A DNA stretch of 64,000 bases from Nocardia bovistercoris (GTDB lineage: Bacteria > Actinomycetota > Actinomycetes > Mycobacteriales > Mycobacteriaceae). The notes beneath the pieces are model-generated. The model saw only the letters and a program-made list of their open reading frames with translations, made no database searches and was not told where the DNA came from. Where the stretch lies: contig NZ_JADMLG010000009.1 of the NCBI RefSeq assembly GCF_015674855.1, forward strand, positions 25,541-89,540, written 5' to 3'. Shown piece by piece: positions 7,010-16,515 of this stretch. How positions within the stretch are numbered: position 1 is the first letter of the stretch; every line of letters starts with the position of its first letter. The translations under genes and the position numbers were made by a program.

Positions 7010-9175
7010 ATGTTCGAACGACTCGGCGTATTCGTTGTCCATCGAGCGCGCTGGATACTCATCGCCAGCGTGCTCGCGCTCATCGCGGGCGGGGCGTTCG
7101 GCGTCACCGCCTTCGGCAAGATGCAGACCGGCGGCCAGGACGATCCCGCCGCCGAATCCAGCCGCGCCACCGCGCAATTGACCCGCGAATTCGGCGCGGA
7201 CTCGGACTACATATTCCTGATCAGGGCCAAAGAAGGCACCGTCGACGCGGGCCCGGCGGCCGACGCGGGCCGCGAACTGGCACGCACCCTCGCCACCGAC
7301 GCCAGGTTGACGAATGTGGTGTCGTACTGGGACACCAAGTCACCGGCCATGCGCTCCACCGACGGCACGGCCGCCGTCGTGATCGCGGGCAATGTCGAAA
7401 CCGACCTGGCCGAACAGAACAAGATCGCCGCGAAGATCGTCGACGAGTACAGCTCCGACGGCCCGGTCGTCGAGGTGCGCCTCGGCGGGCTCTCGGCCAC
7501 CTTCGGCGCGGTCGGCGAACAGATCGGCAAGGATCTCGGACTCGCGGAGGGCATCGCCATACCGCTGATCATGGTGCTGCTGGTCCTCGCCTTCGGCAAT
7601 GTGGTCGCGGCGCTGCTCACCCTGGTCGTCGGCGGTATCGCGATCCTCGGCACCTTCACCGAACTGTCCATCCTCGGTTCGATCACCGACGTGTCGATCT
7701 ACTCGGTCAACCTCACCACCGCGCTCGGTCTCGGTCTCGCGGTCGACTACGGCCTGCTCATGGTCAGCCGGTACCGGGAGCGGCGGGCCGCGGGAGCGCA
7801 GACCGGGGACGCGGTCGCCGCCGCGGTCTCGACGGCGGGCCGGACCATCGTGTTCAGCGCGGCCACCGTGATCGCGGCGCTGTCGTCGCTGGTGATCTTC
7901 CCGCAGTACTTCCTTCGCTCGTTCGCCTACGCGGGGATCGGCGTCGTCGCCGTCGCGGCCGCGGCGGCCGTGCTCACGCTGCCCGCGCTGATCGCGGTGC
8001 TCGGCCCGCGCGCCGACGCGTGGAAGGTGCCCGGGGTCGGCGGCATTCGCGGGGAGAGTTCGCGATTCTGGTCCGGGGTGGCCGATTTCGCCATGCGCAG
8101 GCCCGCGCTGGCCGGTATCCCGGTGGTGGCGGCGCTGCTGCTGGCCGCGACTCCGCTGCTCGGCGTTCAGTTCGGCACGCCGGACGACCGGGTGCTGCCG
8201 ACCACGGCGCAGGTGCGGCAGGTCGGTGACGCCATGCGCACCGAATTCGGTGGGGGCGGGGCGAATACGCTGGCCGTGGTCACCACCTCCGGTGCGACGA
8301 CCGATGCGGTGGGCGAGTACGCCGCCGCGCTGTCGCGGGTCGAGCACGTGGTCCAGGTGGATTCCAGCGCGGGCACTTTCGCGGCGGGGCAGCGGCAGTC
8401 GCTCACTCCCGCGGACGCGCGATTCGCCCGAGCGGAAGCGCAACGTCTGACCGTGCACATCGATCTCGATCGCAATTCCGCCGAGGCGCGGGCGCTCGTG
8501 GACCGGGTGCGCGCGGTGCAGGCGCCGCAGGGGACCGCCGCGCTGGTCGGCGGTCAGGTCGCGGAACTGCGGGACAGCTTGGCCTCCATCGGTTCTCGGC
8601 TGCCGATGGCGATCGCGTGGATCGTGCTCACGACCTTCGTACTGTTGTTCCTGTTCACCGGCAGTATCGTGCAGCCGCTGCGCGCCCTGCTGTCGAACGC
8701 GCTGAGCCTGGCCGCGACCCTGGGGCTGATGGTGTTCGTCTTCCAGTACGGACATCTGTCGGGGCTGCTCGGGTTCACGCCCGCGCCGCTGGACGTCTCG
8801 ATGCTGCTGCTGTTGTTCTGCATCACGTTCGGGCTCTCGATGGACTACGAGGTCTTCGTGATCAGCCGGATCAAGGAATTGCACGACAAGGGCGCCGCGA
8901 CGGCGGAGGCGGTGACCGAGGGACTCGGGCGCACCGGTCGGCTCGTCACCACGGCGGCGGCGTTGATCTCGATCAGCTTCCTGGCCTTCGTCACCAGTGA
9001 CGTGCGGTTCATCCAGTTCTTCGGGCTCGGCGCCGGGCTGGCGATCCTGATCGACGCGACCCTGGTGCGCGGTGTGCTCGTGCCGGTCGCGATGCGTCTG
9101 CTCGGGCGGGCGGCTTGGTTCGCTCCGCGGCCACTGCGCGTGGTGCACGCCAGGCTCGGGCTGGTAGACGCCTGA
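7010..9175 (+). CDS. MMPL/RND-family membrane transporter, 721 aa
   Basis: This is a two-bundle RND protein. TM1 is near residues 16-36, an extracytoplasmic domain follows to about 185, then a bundle of five helices (residues about 190-365). A second outside domain and a second bundle (about 540-700) follow. The charged TM4 and TM10 signatures are present (LGLAVDYGLLMVSRYRE and GLSMDYEVFVISRIKE), with Asp-Tyr pairs expected to relay protons. MMPL proteins export lipids, siderophores or drugs; the cargo cannot be read here. The ATG at 7010 follows GGGGGAGG. It is probably controlled by the adjacent TetR protein and ends in a strong terminator at 9185. Confidence 0.9.
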   Translation: MFERLGVFVVHRARWILIASVLALIAGGAFGVTAFGKMQTGGQDDPAAESSRATAQLTREFGADSDYIFLIRAKEGTVDAGPAADAGRELARTLATDARLTNVVSYWDTKSPAMRSTDGTAAVVIAGNVETDLAEQNKIAAKIVDEYSSDGPVVEVRLGGLSATFGAVGEQIGKDLGLAEGIAIPLIMVLLVLAFGNVVAALLTLVVGGIAILGTFTELSILGSITDVSIYSVNLTTALGLGLAVDYGLLMVSRYRERRAAGAQTGDAVAAAVSTAGRTIVFSAATVIAALSSLVIFPQYFLRSFAYAGIGVVAVAAAAAVLTLPALIAVLGPRADAWKVPGVGGIRGESSRFWSGVADFAMRRPALAGIPVVAALLLAATPLLGVQFGTPDDRVLPTTAQVRQVGDAMRTEFGGGGANTLAVVTTSGATTDAVGEYAAALSRVEHVVQVDSSAGTFAAGQRQSLTPADARFARAEAQRLTVHIDLDRNSAEARALVDRVRAVQAPQGTAALVGGQVAELRDSLASIGSRLPMAIAWIVLTTFVLLFLFTGSIVQPLRALLSNALSLAATLGLMVFVFQYGHLSGLLGFTPAPLDVSMLLLLFCITFGLSMDYEVFVISRIKELHDKGAATAEAVTEGLGRTGRLVTTAAALISISFLAFVTSDVRFIQFFGLGAGLAILIDATLVRGVLVPVAMRLLGRAAWFAPRPLRVVHARLGLVDA

Positions 9176-9184
9176 ACCGACCGT

Positions 9185-9237
9185 GTCGACCGCGGTCGCC
9201 GATTCCCGGAGTTCATCGGGCGGCGACCGCGGTCGAC
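9185..9237 (+). terminator. Rho-independent-type terminator after the MMPL gene
   Basis: A perfect 17-bp stem (9185-9201 with 9221-9237) with a 19-base loop begins 10 bases past the stop codon. It has no T-run, as is common in actinobacteria. Confidence 0.75.
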
Positions 9238-9932
9238 GTGTGTCCGCGAGCGGTCCCGTGAACCTTCCGGGATCGCCGATCGGAGCCGAGATATTCACCG
9301 GTGAGGCGAAGATCACACCGGGCTACATAGTTGCCATTATGGTGCCGAACCGGCGGCGCGAGGCGGGTCCGGTGGCCAAAAATTCACCGCTGGTTATCTC
9401 TCTCCTCGACCGCATGCGGGTAGGTGTACAAGGGGTTGGGGGAGTCTGATGTCTGGATATTGACCGGCTTAACAAACCTGAGGTTTCTTTCTGGTCGTCC
9501 AACGTTCGGCAATCGACCATGATCGGTATATATCGCCAGGTCAGAGCCAACTGGATATTGCATACCGAATGACGCTTCGGGAGGTTGGCAACTCGCACAA
9601 GGCGGGTCTCGGAGGTGGCTTCCGAGCCTTGGTCGCGGCGTTGTGGCGACCCATGTTCGAGCGGGTTGATCGAGCGCCTAACGCCGGTTCGAAAACAGCT
9701 GAAGGTTAGCTGTGGATGTGAAACGGTAGTGGCTCACCGAGGTTTGCTCGCATACTGCTTTATACGCTTGACACGGGCGACGAGGGTTGCGCCGCCATAA
9801 CGATTGTGTAGAGTTGACGGTAACGCTGACCGCAGCTGAGCTCGACTCGCTGCGGTCAGCGGAACTCAAATGGGGGAGTTCTTCACTACTTCGTAACCTG
9901 GCGTTGCTGCCGGTTATCCGGATCGCGTCGAT
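9238..9932. other. AT-richer gap without recognisable genes
   Basis: Nearly 700 bases with clearly lower GC than the surroundings, particularly 9430-9590 and 9770-9930. None of the open frames has actinobacterial codon bias or recognisable protein content, and I found no tRNA-like structure. A decayed gene, a recent insertion or an unrecognised RNA gene are all possible. Confidence 0.4.
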
Positions 9933-11018
9933 CTACCGTATGCCCGAGGTTGTCTGCCACTGCTCCGAGCGAACCGCTCCCGCCGTGTCACCCGCGGCCG
10001 AGGCGCTGTCACCGGCCAGATGCGCCCCGCCGCTCGCCGACACCGATTCGATCAGCGCCCGCGCCGCGCCGTCCTGCTCCTGTGCCGCGCGCCTGCCGAT
10101 CACGAACACATACGCCAGGAACGCGGCCTCGGCGGCGAGGCCGATCGCCACGCGCAGCGCCACGGGCAGGGAACTCGGCGTCACGAACCCTTCGAGCAGT
10201 CCCGAGACGAACAACACCACGACCAGACCCACCGCGATGCTCGCCGTGGCCCTGCCCTGCCGCGCCACCGCCTCCAGCCTGCTCAGCCTGCCCGGGTCGA
10301 CCAGCGTCCAGCCCAGTTTGATGCCCGCGCCGCCCGCGACGAAGACGGCGGTCAGTTCCAGCGCGCCGTGCGGGAGGATGAATCCGAAGAACGCGTCGAG
10401 GCGACCCGCCTCCGCCATCAGCCCGGCGGTGATGCCGACATTGAGGGCGTTCATGAACATCATATAGATCGCGGGCAGGATCAGGATGCCGGTGAACAAG
10501 GCGATCGCGGCCACCCACGCGTTGTTGGTCCACACCTGCGCCGCGAAGGCGTCATTGGGGTGTTCGGTGTAGTAGGTCTCGAACTGGCCGCCCTGAGCCG
10601 TCAGATCGCTGTTGTCGGACGGGATGCCGAACAACTCGCGGGCGTCGCCCGATCCGGGCACCCACACCGCGAGCACGGTCGACACCGCGATGAACAGCAG
10701 CGCCGTCACCACCCACCACGGCCACGCCCGGTACACCGCCGCGGGGAAACCGTGGGTGAAGAACCGGCCGATCTCGGCCCATGTATCGGATTTCGTGCCG
10801 AGCACCCGTGCCCGCGCCCGCGTGAGAATCGCGCTCAGCCCGGCGATGAGCTGCGGATCGGGACTGTGCGACTGCAGGCGGGCCAACTGCTGGGAGGTGC
10901 GTCGATACAGCACGATCAGTTCGTCGGCCTCGGCGCCGGTGAGCTTGCGCCGTTTGGCCAGCTGGTCCAGCCGCTCCCAGGACCGCCGATGTGCCAAGCT
11001 GTAAGCGTCCACATCCAT
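9933..11018 (-). CDS. Stage II sporulation protein M family membrane protein, 361 aa
   Basis: A soluble N-terminal domain (residues 1-95, DELIVLYRRTSQQLARLQ) precedes about five membrane helices: 100-120, 165-188, a stretch around 212-233, 259-279 and 285-307. The motif FFGFILPHGALELTAVFVAGGAG (about 210-232) is the hallmark of the SpoIIM/DUF95 family. In non-sporulating actinobacteria this family sits with RDD, MoxR and DUF58 genes, as here, and is thought to act in envelope biology, but its function there is not established. The ATG at 11018 follows a GGGAGG. It is divergent from the RDD gene with only 43 bases between them, so they share a promoter region. Confidence 0.85.
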   Translation of the reverse strand: MDVDAYSLAHRRSWERLDQLAKRRKLTGAEADELIVLYRRTSQQLARLQSHSPDPQLIAGLSAILTRARARVLGTKSDTWAEIGRFFTHGFPAAVYRAWPWWVVTALLFIAVSTVLAVWVPGSGDARELFGIPSDNSDLTAQGGQFETYYTEHPNDAFAAQVWTNNAWVAAIALFTGILILPAIYMMFMNALNVGITAGLMAEAGRLDAFFGFILPHGALELTAVFVAGGAGIKLGWTLVDPGRLSRLEAVARQGRATASIAVGLVVVLFVSGLLEGFVTPSSLPVALRVAIGLAAEAAFLAYVFVIGRRAAQEQDGAARALIESVSASGGAHLAGDSASAAGDTAGAVRSEQWQTTSGIR

Positions 11019-11061
11019 TTCGGTTGCCTCCCTAACCGCCGGTCGAAAGAATGCTATCGAG

Positions 11062-11838
11062 ATGGCCGAATTCACCACCGGCGAAGCGGTCGCCCTCGAA
11101 TTGCCGATCGCCCGCATCCCGACGCGGGCCACCGCGTTCGTGATCGACCTCCTGGTCCAGATCGCGCTGCTGTTCGGGCTGGTCGCCGGGCTCGCGGTGG
11201 TGCTGGTGCCCGCCGACCTCGACTCCGCGTGGACCGACGCGATCTGGCTGGTGACCATCGTGTTCGTACTCGTCGGCTATCCGGTCGCGTTCGAGACCCT
11301 GAGCCGCGGCCGCAGCGTCGGCAAGTTCGCGCTCGGGCTGCGAGTCGTGCGCGCCGACGGCGGGCCAACCGACTTCCGGCACGCGCTCACCCGTGGACTG
11401 TGCGGCGCCATCGTGGATTTCTGGCTGTTCGGCAGCTTCGGCGCGGTCGCGGTGATCACCTCGATGTGCTCGCCCAACGCCCGCAGGGTCGGTGACGTGC
11501 TCGCGGGCACCGTCGTCGTACACGCGCAGGCCACGCTGCCCATGCCCGCCCTCGTGGTGCCCCCGCCGTGGCTCGCAGGCTGGGTCGGCCGCTTGGACCT
11601 TTCCGGTATCCCCGAGGATCTGGCGCTGGCCGTGCGGCAGTACCTGACCCGGGTACGCACCCTCACCCCGGCCGCCGAGGCCGGAATCGGCAGCGAGCTG
11701 GTGCAACTCGTGTGCGCGCGCCTGCAGGTCAAGCCGCCGGTGGGGTACCCGCCGGTGCAGGTGCTCGGCGCCATCGTGGCCGAACGGCAACGCCGCTCGC
11801 TGACTCCGCGCGCGGCGGGCCTGGTCCGCACCGGCTGA
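11062..11838 (+). CDS. RDD-family membrane protein, 258 aa
   Basis: The RDD domain covers residues about 18-155. The name-giving arginine and aspartates are in IPTRATAFVIDLLVQ, followed by two or three membrane helices (ALLFGLVAGLAVVLV, IWLVTIVFVLVGYPVAF) and the signature LSRGRSVGKFALGLRVVR. The C-terminal 80 residues are soluble. Its role in the cell is unknown; the family often lies with moxR/DUF58 clusters. It is convergent with the DUF58 gene and divergent from the SpoIIM gene. Confidence 0.85.
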   Translation: MAEFTTGEAVALELPIARIPTRATAFVIDLLVQIALLFGLVAGLAVVLVPADLDSAWTDAIWLVTIVFVLVGYPVAFETLSRGRSVGKFALGLRVVRADGGPTDFRHALTRGLCGAIVDFWLFGSFGAVAVITSMCSPNARRVGDVLAGTVVVHAQATLPMPALVVPPPWLAGWVGRLDLSGIPEDLALAVRQYLTRVRTLTPAAEAGIGSELVQLVCARLQVKPPVGYPPVQVLGAIVAERQRRSLTPRAAGLVRTG

Positions 11839-11939
11839 CACCGGCCGCGCTCGCGCGACGACCTGCGCGGTCGCGACGGTCACGGTGCGGGGGGCCGTGT
11901 GGGCCGAGCCCGGTCGCGCTTGTGGTGGGGCGTGGGCGG

Positions 11940-13235
11940 TCACATCGCGCCGGACTGTTTCAGTTCCAGGTATTCGTCGGCGAGGGCCTCGGGCAGTTGG
12001 GCCGGGCCCGCGGCGACCACCGCGACACCGCGGCGGCGCAACGCCTCTTGGACCAGTGCGCGTTCGGCGAGTACCGATTCCGCCGCCGCCGCATGGTACA
12101 GGTCCGACAGGGTGGTGCGTCTGCTCGCGGCGCGGACGATATCGGGGTCGGTGGCCGACACGATGAGGACTCGGTGGCGTTGGGCGAGCACCGGAAGTAC
12201 CGGCAGCAGGTTCTCTTCGACCGCCGCGCCGTCGAGGGTGGTGAACCACACGACCAGGCTGCGGCGTCTGGCCCGCTGCAAGGTCGCGCGCACCAGGCCC
12301 GCGCTGTCGGTGTCGACGAGCGCGGGGGTGATGCCCGCCATCGCGTGCATCAGGCCCATCTGCAACCGCCGGCCCGCGATACCGCGCACCTCCGAGCGCA
12401 CCTCGCGGTCGAAGGCGAGCAGGTCAACCGAATCGCCTGCCGCGGCGGCGATTCCGCCGAGCAGCAGCGCCGCCTCGATGCTCGCGTCGAGGCGGGTGCC
12501 TTCGCCGACCCGGCCCGCGCTGGTGCGGCCGGTGTCGAGGACCATGAGCACGTTGCGGTTGCGTTCGGGCCGCCAGGTGCGCACCAGGACGTCGGTGGCG
12601 CGGGCGGTGGCGCGCCAGTCGATGGAGCGCACGTCGTCGCCCGCGACGTATTCGCGGAACGAATCGAATTCGCTGCCCTGGCCCCGGGTGTTCGCGACAT
12701 TGCGGCCCTCGAGGTGTTGGAGTCGCTTCACTTTCGAACGCAGCAGCCGCTCGCTGCGGAACGCGGGCAGTGCGCGGACGCGGGCGGACACGGTGCGTCG
12801 GGTCTGGCGGCCCGCGAGGCCGAGCGGGCCGAGCAGTCGCACGGTCACGGGTCCGGCGACCCGGTCGCCGCGGTAGGTCGGCGTGAGCGTGGTGCGCAGG
12901 CGCACTTTGGTATTGGGCGCCGAGTCGAGTCGGTGCGCGTGCCGCGTGCCGCGGGCGCTGTCGGGCCAGTCGTCCCACAGGTAGCCGCGGGCGTGTCGGG
13001 CGCCGGTGTTGACCACGGTGAGCTCGATCTCGGCGCTGTGCCCGAGCCGTACCACGGTGAGCGCGGTGCGCGACAGGGTGAGATCGCGGGCGCGCGCCAC
13101 CGAACCGAGATCGATGAGGACGGCCGCGCACAGCAGCCCGGACACCACCGCGACCCCGACCCAGTCGTGCAACACCACCGCGACCAGGACCGCGCCTAGC
13201 GCGGCGACGGCGACCAGCCGACCGGTGACGACCAC
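11940..13235 (-). CDS. DUF58-domain protein, 431 aa
   Basis: Two N-terminal membrane helices (residues about 3-45) are followed by a beta-rich segment and the DUF58 core: RNVANTRGQGSEFDSFREYV, DDVRSIDWRATAR and RTWRPERNRNVLMVLDTGRT, where a von Willebrand A-like metal-binding region begins. DUF58 proteins are partners of MoxR AAA+ ATPases, and the moxR gene lies immediately upstream. The GTG start at 13235 lies two bases past the moxR stop. An in-frame run of Val codons makes the exact start uncertain by a few residues. It is convergent with the RDD gene. Confidence 0.85.
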   Translation of the reverse strand: MVVTGRLVAVAALGAVLVAVVLHDWVGVAVVSGLLCAAVLIDLGSVARARDLTLSRTALTVVRLGHSAEIELTVVNTGARHARGYLWDDWPDSARGTRHAHRLDSAPNTKVRLRTTLTPTYRGDRVAGPVTVRLLGPLGLAGRQTRRTVSARVRALPAFRSERLLRSKVKRLQHLEGRNVANTRGQGSEFDSFREYVAGDDVRSIDWRATARATDVLVRTWRPERNRNVLMVLDTGRTSAGRVGEGTRLDASIEAALLLGGIAAAAGDSVDLLAFDREVRSEVRGIAGRRLQMGLMHAMAGITPALVDTDSAGLVRATLQRARRRSLVVWFTTLDGAAVEENLLPVLPVLAQRHRVLIVSATDPDIVRAASRRTTLSDLYHAAAAESVLAERALVQEALRRRGVAVVAAGPAQLPEALADEYLELKQSGAM

Positions 13236-13237
13236 GA

Positions 13238-14217
<980 letters not shown>

Positions 14218-14221
<4 letters not shown>

Positions 14222-14343
14222 CGTGCCCTCCTGTATGTCCCGTTCGGAGCGCTCGCGCTCGGTGTTGCGTTCGGAGCGCTCGCGCTCGGTGTTGCGTTCG
14301 GAGCGCTCGCGCTCGGTGTTCGGTTCGGAGCGCTCGCGCTCAT
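14218..14343 (-). CDS. 41-residue repeat peptide bridging two genes by ATGA overlaps
   Basis: An ATG at 14343 overlaps the TGA of the upstream gene (ATGA, 14340-14343). The frame runs 41 codons and ends in a TGA that overlaps the ATG of moxR (ATGA, 14218-14221). The peptide is four copies of a 9-residue unit of the type PSASAPNAT ending in GTYRRAR, because the 27-bp DNA repeat is a multiple of three. It has no known homologue that I can name. It may be only an intergenic repeat that happens to keep frame, but the fit at both ends suggests a real translational bridge. Confidence 0.4.
14241..14342. repeat. 27-bp tandem repeat, three full copies and one partial
   Basis: Units begin at 14241, 14268 and 14295, with a partial copy from 14322 that runs into the stop codon of the upstream gene. 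Each unit contains GAGCGCTCGCGCTC. It lies wholly between two leftward genes of the moxR cluster. Confidence 0.9.
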
Positions 14344-15383
14344 CGCCGCGCCTCGATCTGTTCGAGTCGGGATGCCACCTGATGCAGCGCGCCGGTGTCG
14401 GACACCGGCACGAACAGCGCGGCGCCGACCGTCGCCTGGTCGATGCCGGTGCGCGCGGAGATCGCGGTGACGAGTTGGTCGGGGGTGGCCTCGGCGGGCA
14501 CGCCGAGCGAGGGCCGGATCCGCCGCAGGGTGCTCGCCCGCAGTTTCTCGGCCACGTAGTCGGGTGTGCTCGCCTTGCGGTACAGCGCGGCCTGCCCGTC
14601 GAGCAGTTCGTTGGCGGCGACCTCGACCGGGCGCGGTTCGCCGACGAGCGCGCCGCGTCGCCTGGCCCGCCACCACACCAGCAGTGCGGCCGCGATCAGG
14701 AATTGCAGTCCGCCGAAGGCGATCGGTGCGGGCAGCCGCTCGAAGATCGAGTCCTGGCCCGCGCCGAACAGCGGACCCGAATCGTAGTCGCTGTCGGGTT
14801 TGCCCGGCGGTTTCGGCGGCGGTTCCGGTTTCGGCGGCGCGATCGGAGCGCTCAACGCCTGAATCAACGCCCACACCAGCAGCGCGAGCACCACCGCGCC
14901 GATCAGGACGGCCCAGAACTTGGGGTTGCGCAGCAGCGCGGGCAGCGGCGGCAGTTTCCGGCGGACCCGCCGCTCGACCTCGATGGCCTCGGTTTCCACG
15001 GGCTCCGGTCGCGGCGGCGGCGCGGCCTCGGAGAAGCGGTCGGCGTATTCGAGCCTGCGGTACTCGTCCTCGGTGGCGCGGCGGCCGCCGTAGACGACCT
15101 CGTCGAAGCTGCGCGCGCTCGGCTGGAGTTCGCCCGCGAAGTCCGGCGGCAACGCGGTCGACACGTCGTCGACGGTTTCGTCGGCGGTGCGGGAACGCCG
15201 GACCTCGATCACACCGCCCTGTTCCAGGCCGCGCAGCATGGCGCGGAACCGTTCGCGCAGCGCCCGGTCGAAATCGCGGTGGTGGGCGGCGGCGTCGGCG
15301 GCCGAGCGGTGATCGGCGGCGGCGCCGAGCCGCGGCGGCGCCGGTGTGCCGGTGTCATCGGGTCGGTAGGACGGGTCGCTCAC
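14340..15383 (-). CDS. DUF4129/DUF4350-like membrane protein, 347 aa
   Basis: Residues 35-120 look like DUF4129 (FDRALRERFRAMLRGLEQ, then FDEVVYGGRRATEDEYRR). Residues 155-178 form a membrane helix, 179-220 a Pro/Lys-rich loop, and 221-239 a second helix. Residues 245-347 match the cytoplasmic tail of DUF4350 proteins (GEPRPVEVAANELLDGQAAL, LRASTLRRIRPSLG). In mycobacteria as I recall them, DUF4129 and DUF4350 are two genes here (Rv3690 and Rv3691), and DUF4350 carries a large outside domain that is absent in this protein. The GTG start at 15383 overlaps the upstream stop by four bases (GTGA). Confidence 0.7.
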   Translation of the reverse strand: MSDPSYRPDDTGTPAPPRLGAAADHRSAADAAAHHRDFDRALRERFRAMLRGLEQGGVIEVRRSRTADETVDDVSTALPPDFAGELQPSARSFDEVVYGGRRATEDEYRRLEYADRFSEAAPPPRPEPVETEAIEVERRVRRKLPPLPALLRNPKFWAVLIGAVVLALLVWALIQALSAPIAPPKPEPPPKPPGKPDSDYDSGPLFGAGQDSIFERLPAPIAFGGLQFLIAAALLVWWRARRRGALVGEPRPVEVAANELLDGQAALYRKASTPDYVAEKLRASTLRRIRPSLGVPAEATPDQLVTAISARTGIDQATVGAALFVPVSDTGALHQVASRLEQIEARR

Positions 15384-16264
15384 CTTGCCTCCGGGATGAC
15401 GATGTCCAGTCCTTCGCGCCTGCAGCGCAGGTCGACGTAAGTCAGGACGCGCGAACTCGCCTCGACGATCTCGCCGAAGGCGACCAGCAGCAGCACCGCC
15501 GAGGTGAGCAGGGCGATCACCGGCCAACGGTGGGTTCCGGTGAAATCGGACAGGAACAGCGGCACGCCGAGCAGCGGCACCGCGAGCAGGGTGAACAGCG
15601 CGCGTTGCGCCATCCACAGGCCCGCCACGGTCCATTCGCGGCCGGCGACGAGCAGTTTCGCCCGGCCGACCGCGACCGAGTGACCGGCGCGCTCGATGAA
15701 CATCGCGGGCACGGCGACGAAGCGTTTGGCCCGCAGCCACCCCAGCCAGGGCAGTGCGATCGGCGCGGTGATGACGAGCACCGAACACAGCGCTGTCACG
15801 CCGAACCCGGTCAGGGTGAACAGCAGTTGGAAGATCAGCAGCGGGAGCGCGCGGTCGCGGAGGGCGCCGAGCGCGGCGCGCACGGTGCGCGGGCCGCCGA
15901 ATACGGTGGCGAGACCGAGGGCGACGGTGGCGCCGCGCAGCAGGTAGCGCAGCAGCCAGGCGCACACCGCGGTGGACAGGATGGCCGACCACCAGGTCGC
16001 GGTGTCGTCGCCGTCGGTGAGGTGCGAGAAACCCGCGGTGGTCACGAGCACCGCGGTCTCGGCGAGTACCAGTCCGCCCGCACCCAACCAGCACAGCGCG
16101 ACGACATTCGCCTGGATCAGCGCGAATGGCGTATCGAGCAGTTCGCGGAAGGTGAACGGGCGTATCGGCACCGTGGCAGGGGAGGGTGGTGCCGGATCTT
16201 CGCCCGCCCCTGCGGCACCCGCCTCGACGGCTGGCAACACGCGGCCGAGTCTAGATCGTGTCAC
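15380..16264 (-). CDS. Polytopic membrane protein of the moxR cluster, 294 aa
   Basis: The segment PIRPFTFRELLDTPFALIQ (starting near residue 37) is the conserved start of a family annotated as glycerophosphodiester-phosphodiesterase-type membrane domain proteins. Five to six helices follow (WLGAGGLVLAETAVLV, LPLLIFQLLFTLTGFGV, ALFTLLAVPLLGVPLFL, ALLTSAVLLLVAF). No enzyme motif is present. It is probably a membrane partner in the moxR-DUF58 cluster, corresponding to Rv3689 by position. I prefer the GTG at 16264; a GTG at 16366 is also possible and would add 34 residues of low-complexity N-terminus. Confidence 0.7.
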   Translation of the reverse strand: MTRSRLGRVLPAVEAGAAGAGEDPAPPSPATVPIRPFTFRELLDTPFALIQANVVALCWLGAGGLVLAETAVLVTTAGFSHLTDGDDTATWWSAILSTAVCAWLLRYLLRGATVALGLATVFGGPRTVRAALGALRDRALPLLIFQLLFTLTGFGVTALCSVLVITAPIALPWLGWLRAKRFVAVPAMFIERAGHSVAVGRAKLLVAGREWTVAGLWMAQRALFTLLAVPLLGVPLFLSDFTGTHRWPVIALLTSAVLLLVAFGEIVEASSRVLTYVDLRCRREGLDIVIPEAR

Positions 16265-16515
16265 GCGAGTTGGCGGGACATCCCCGGTCGAGTGGTCGAG
16301 CGCGGGCGGGGGCGCCGCCCTAGTTGCGACGCGTTCACGCAGCGTCACGAACTCCCGAGACCCCACAGTTCGGCTGCGGCCGCGTCCGCCGCCGCAGCCG
16401 TGTCGGCCACCGTCGACACCTTCCGCCCTCCTGTTTCACAGGTCCGCACAGCCGCGCCGCCTCGTTCACCGGATCGCCGCTGACGCGCGCGGATCGCCGC
16501 CGCCGCGCATCCCGG

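Noticed and set aside
9660..9730. tRNA-like GGTTCGAA sequence near 9690
   Set aside because: The bases on either side do not form a T-stem and no acceptor or anticodon stem can be drawn.
9787..10467. Rightward 226-codon open frame overlapping the SpoIIM gene
   Set aside because: From 9933 on it is antisense to a well-supported membrane protein; the first 49 codons have no coding bias.
14241..14342. Possible CRISPR array
   Set aside because: The 27-bp units are directly adjacent with no spacers, so it is a tandem repeat.
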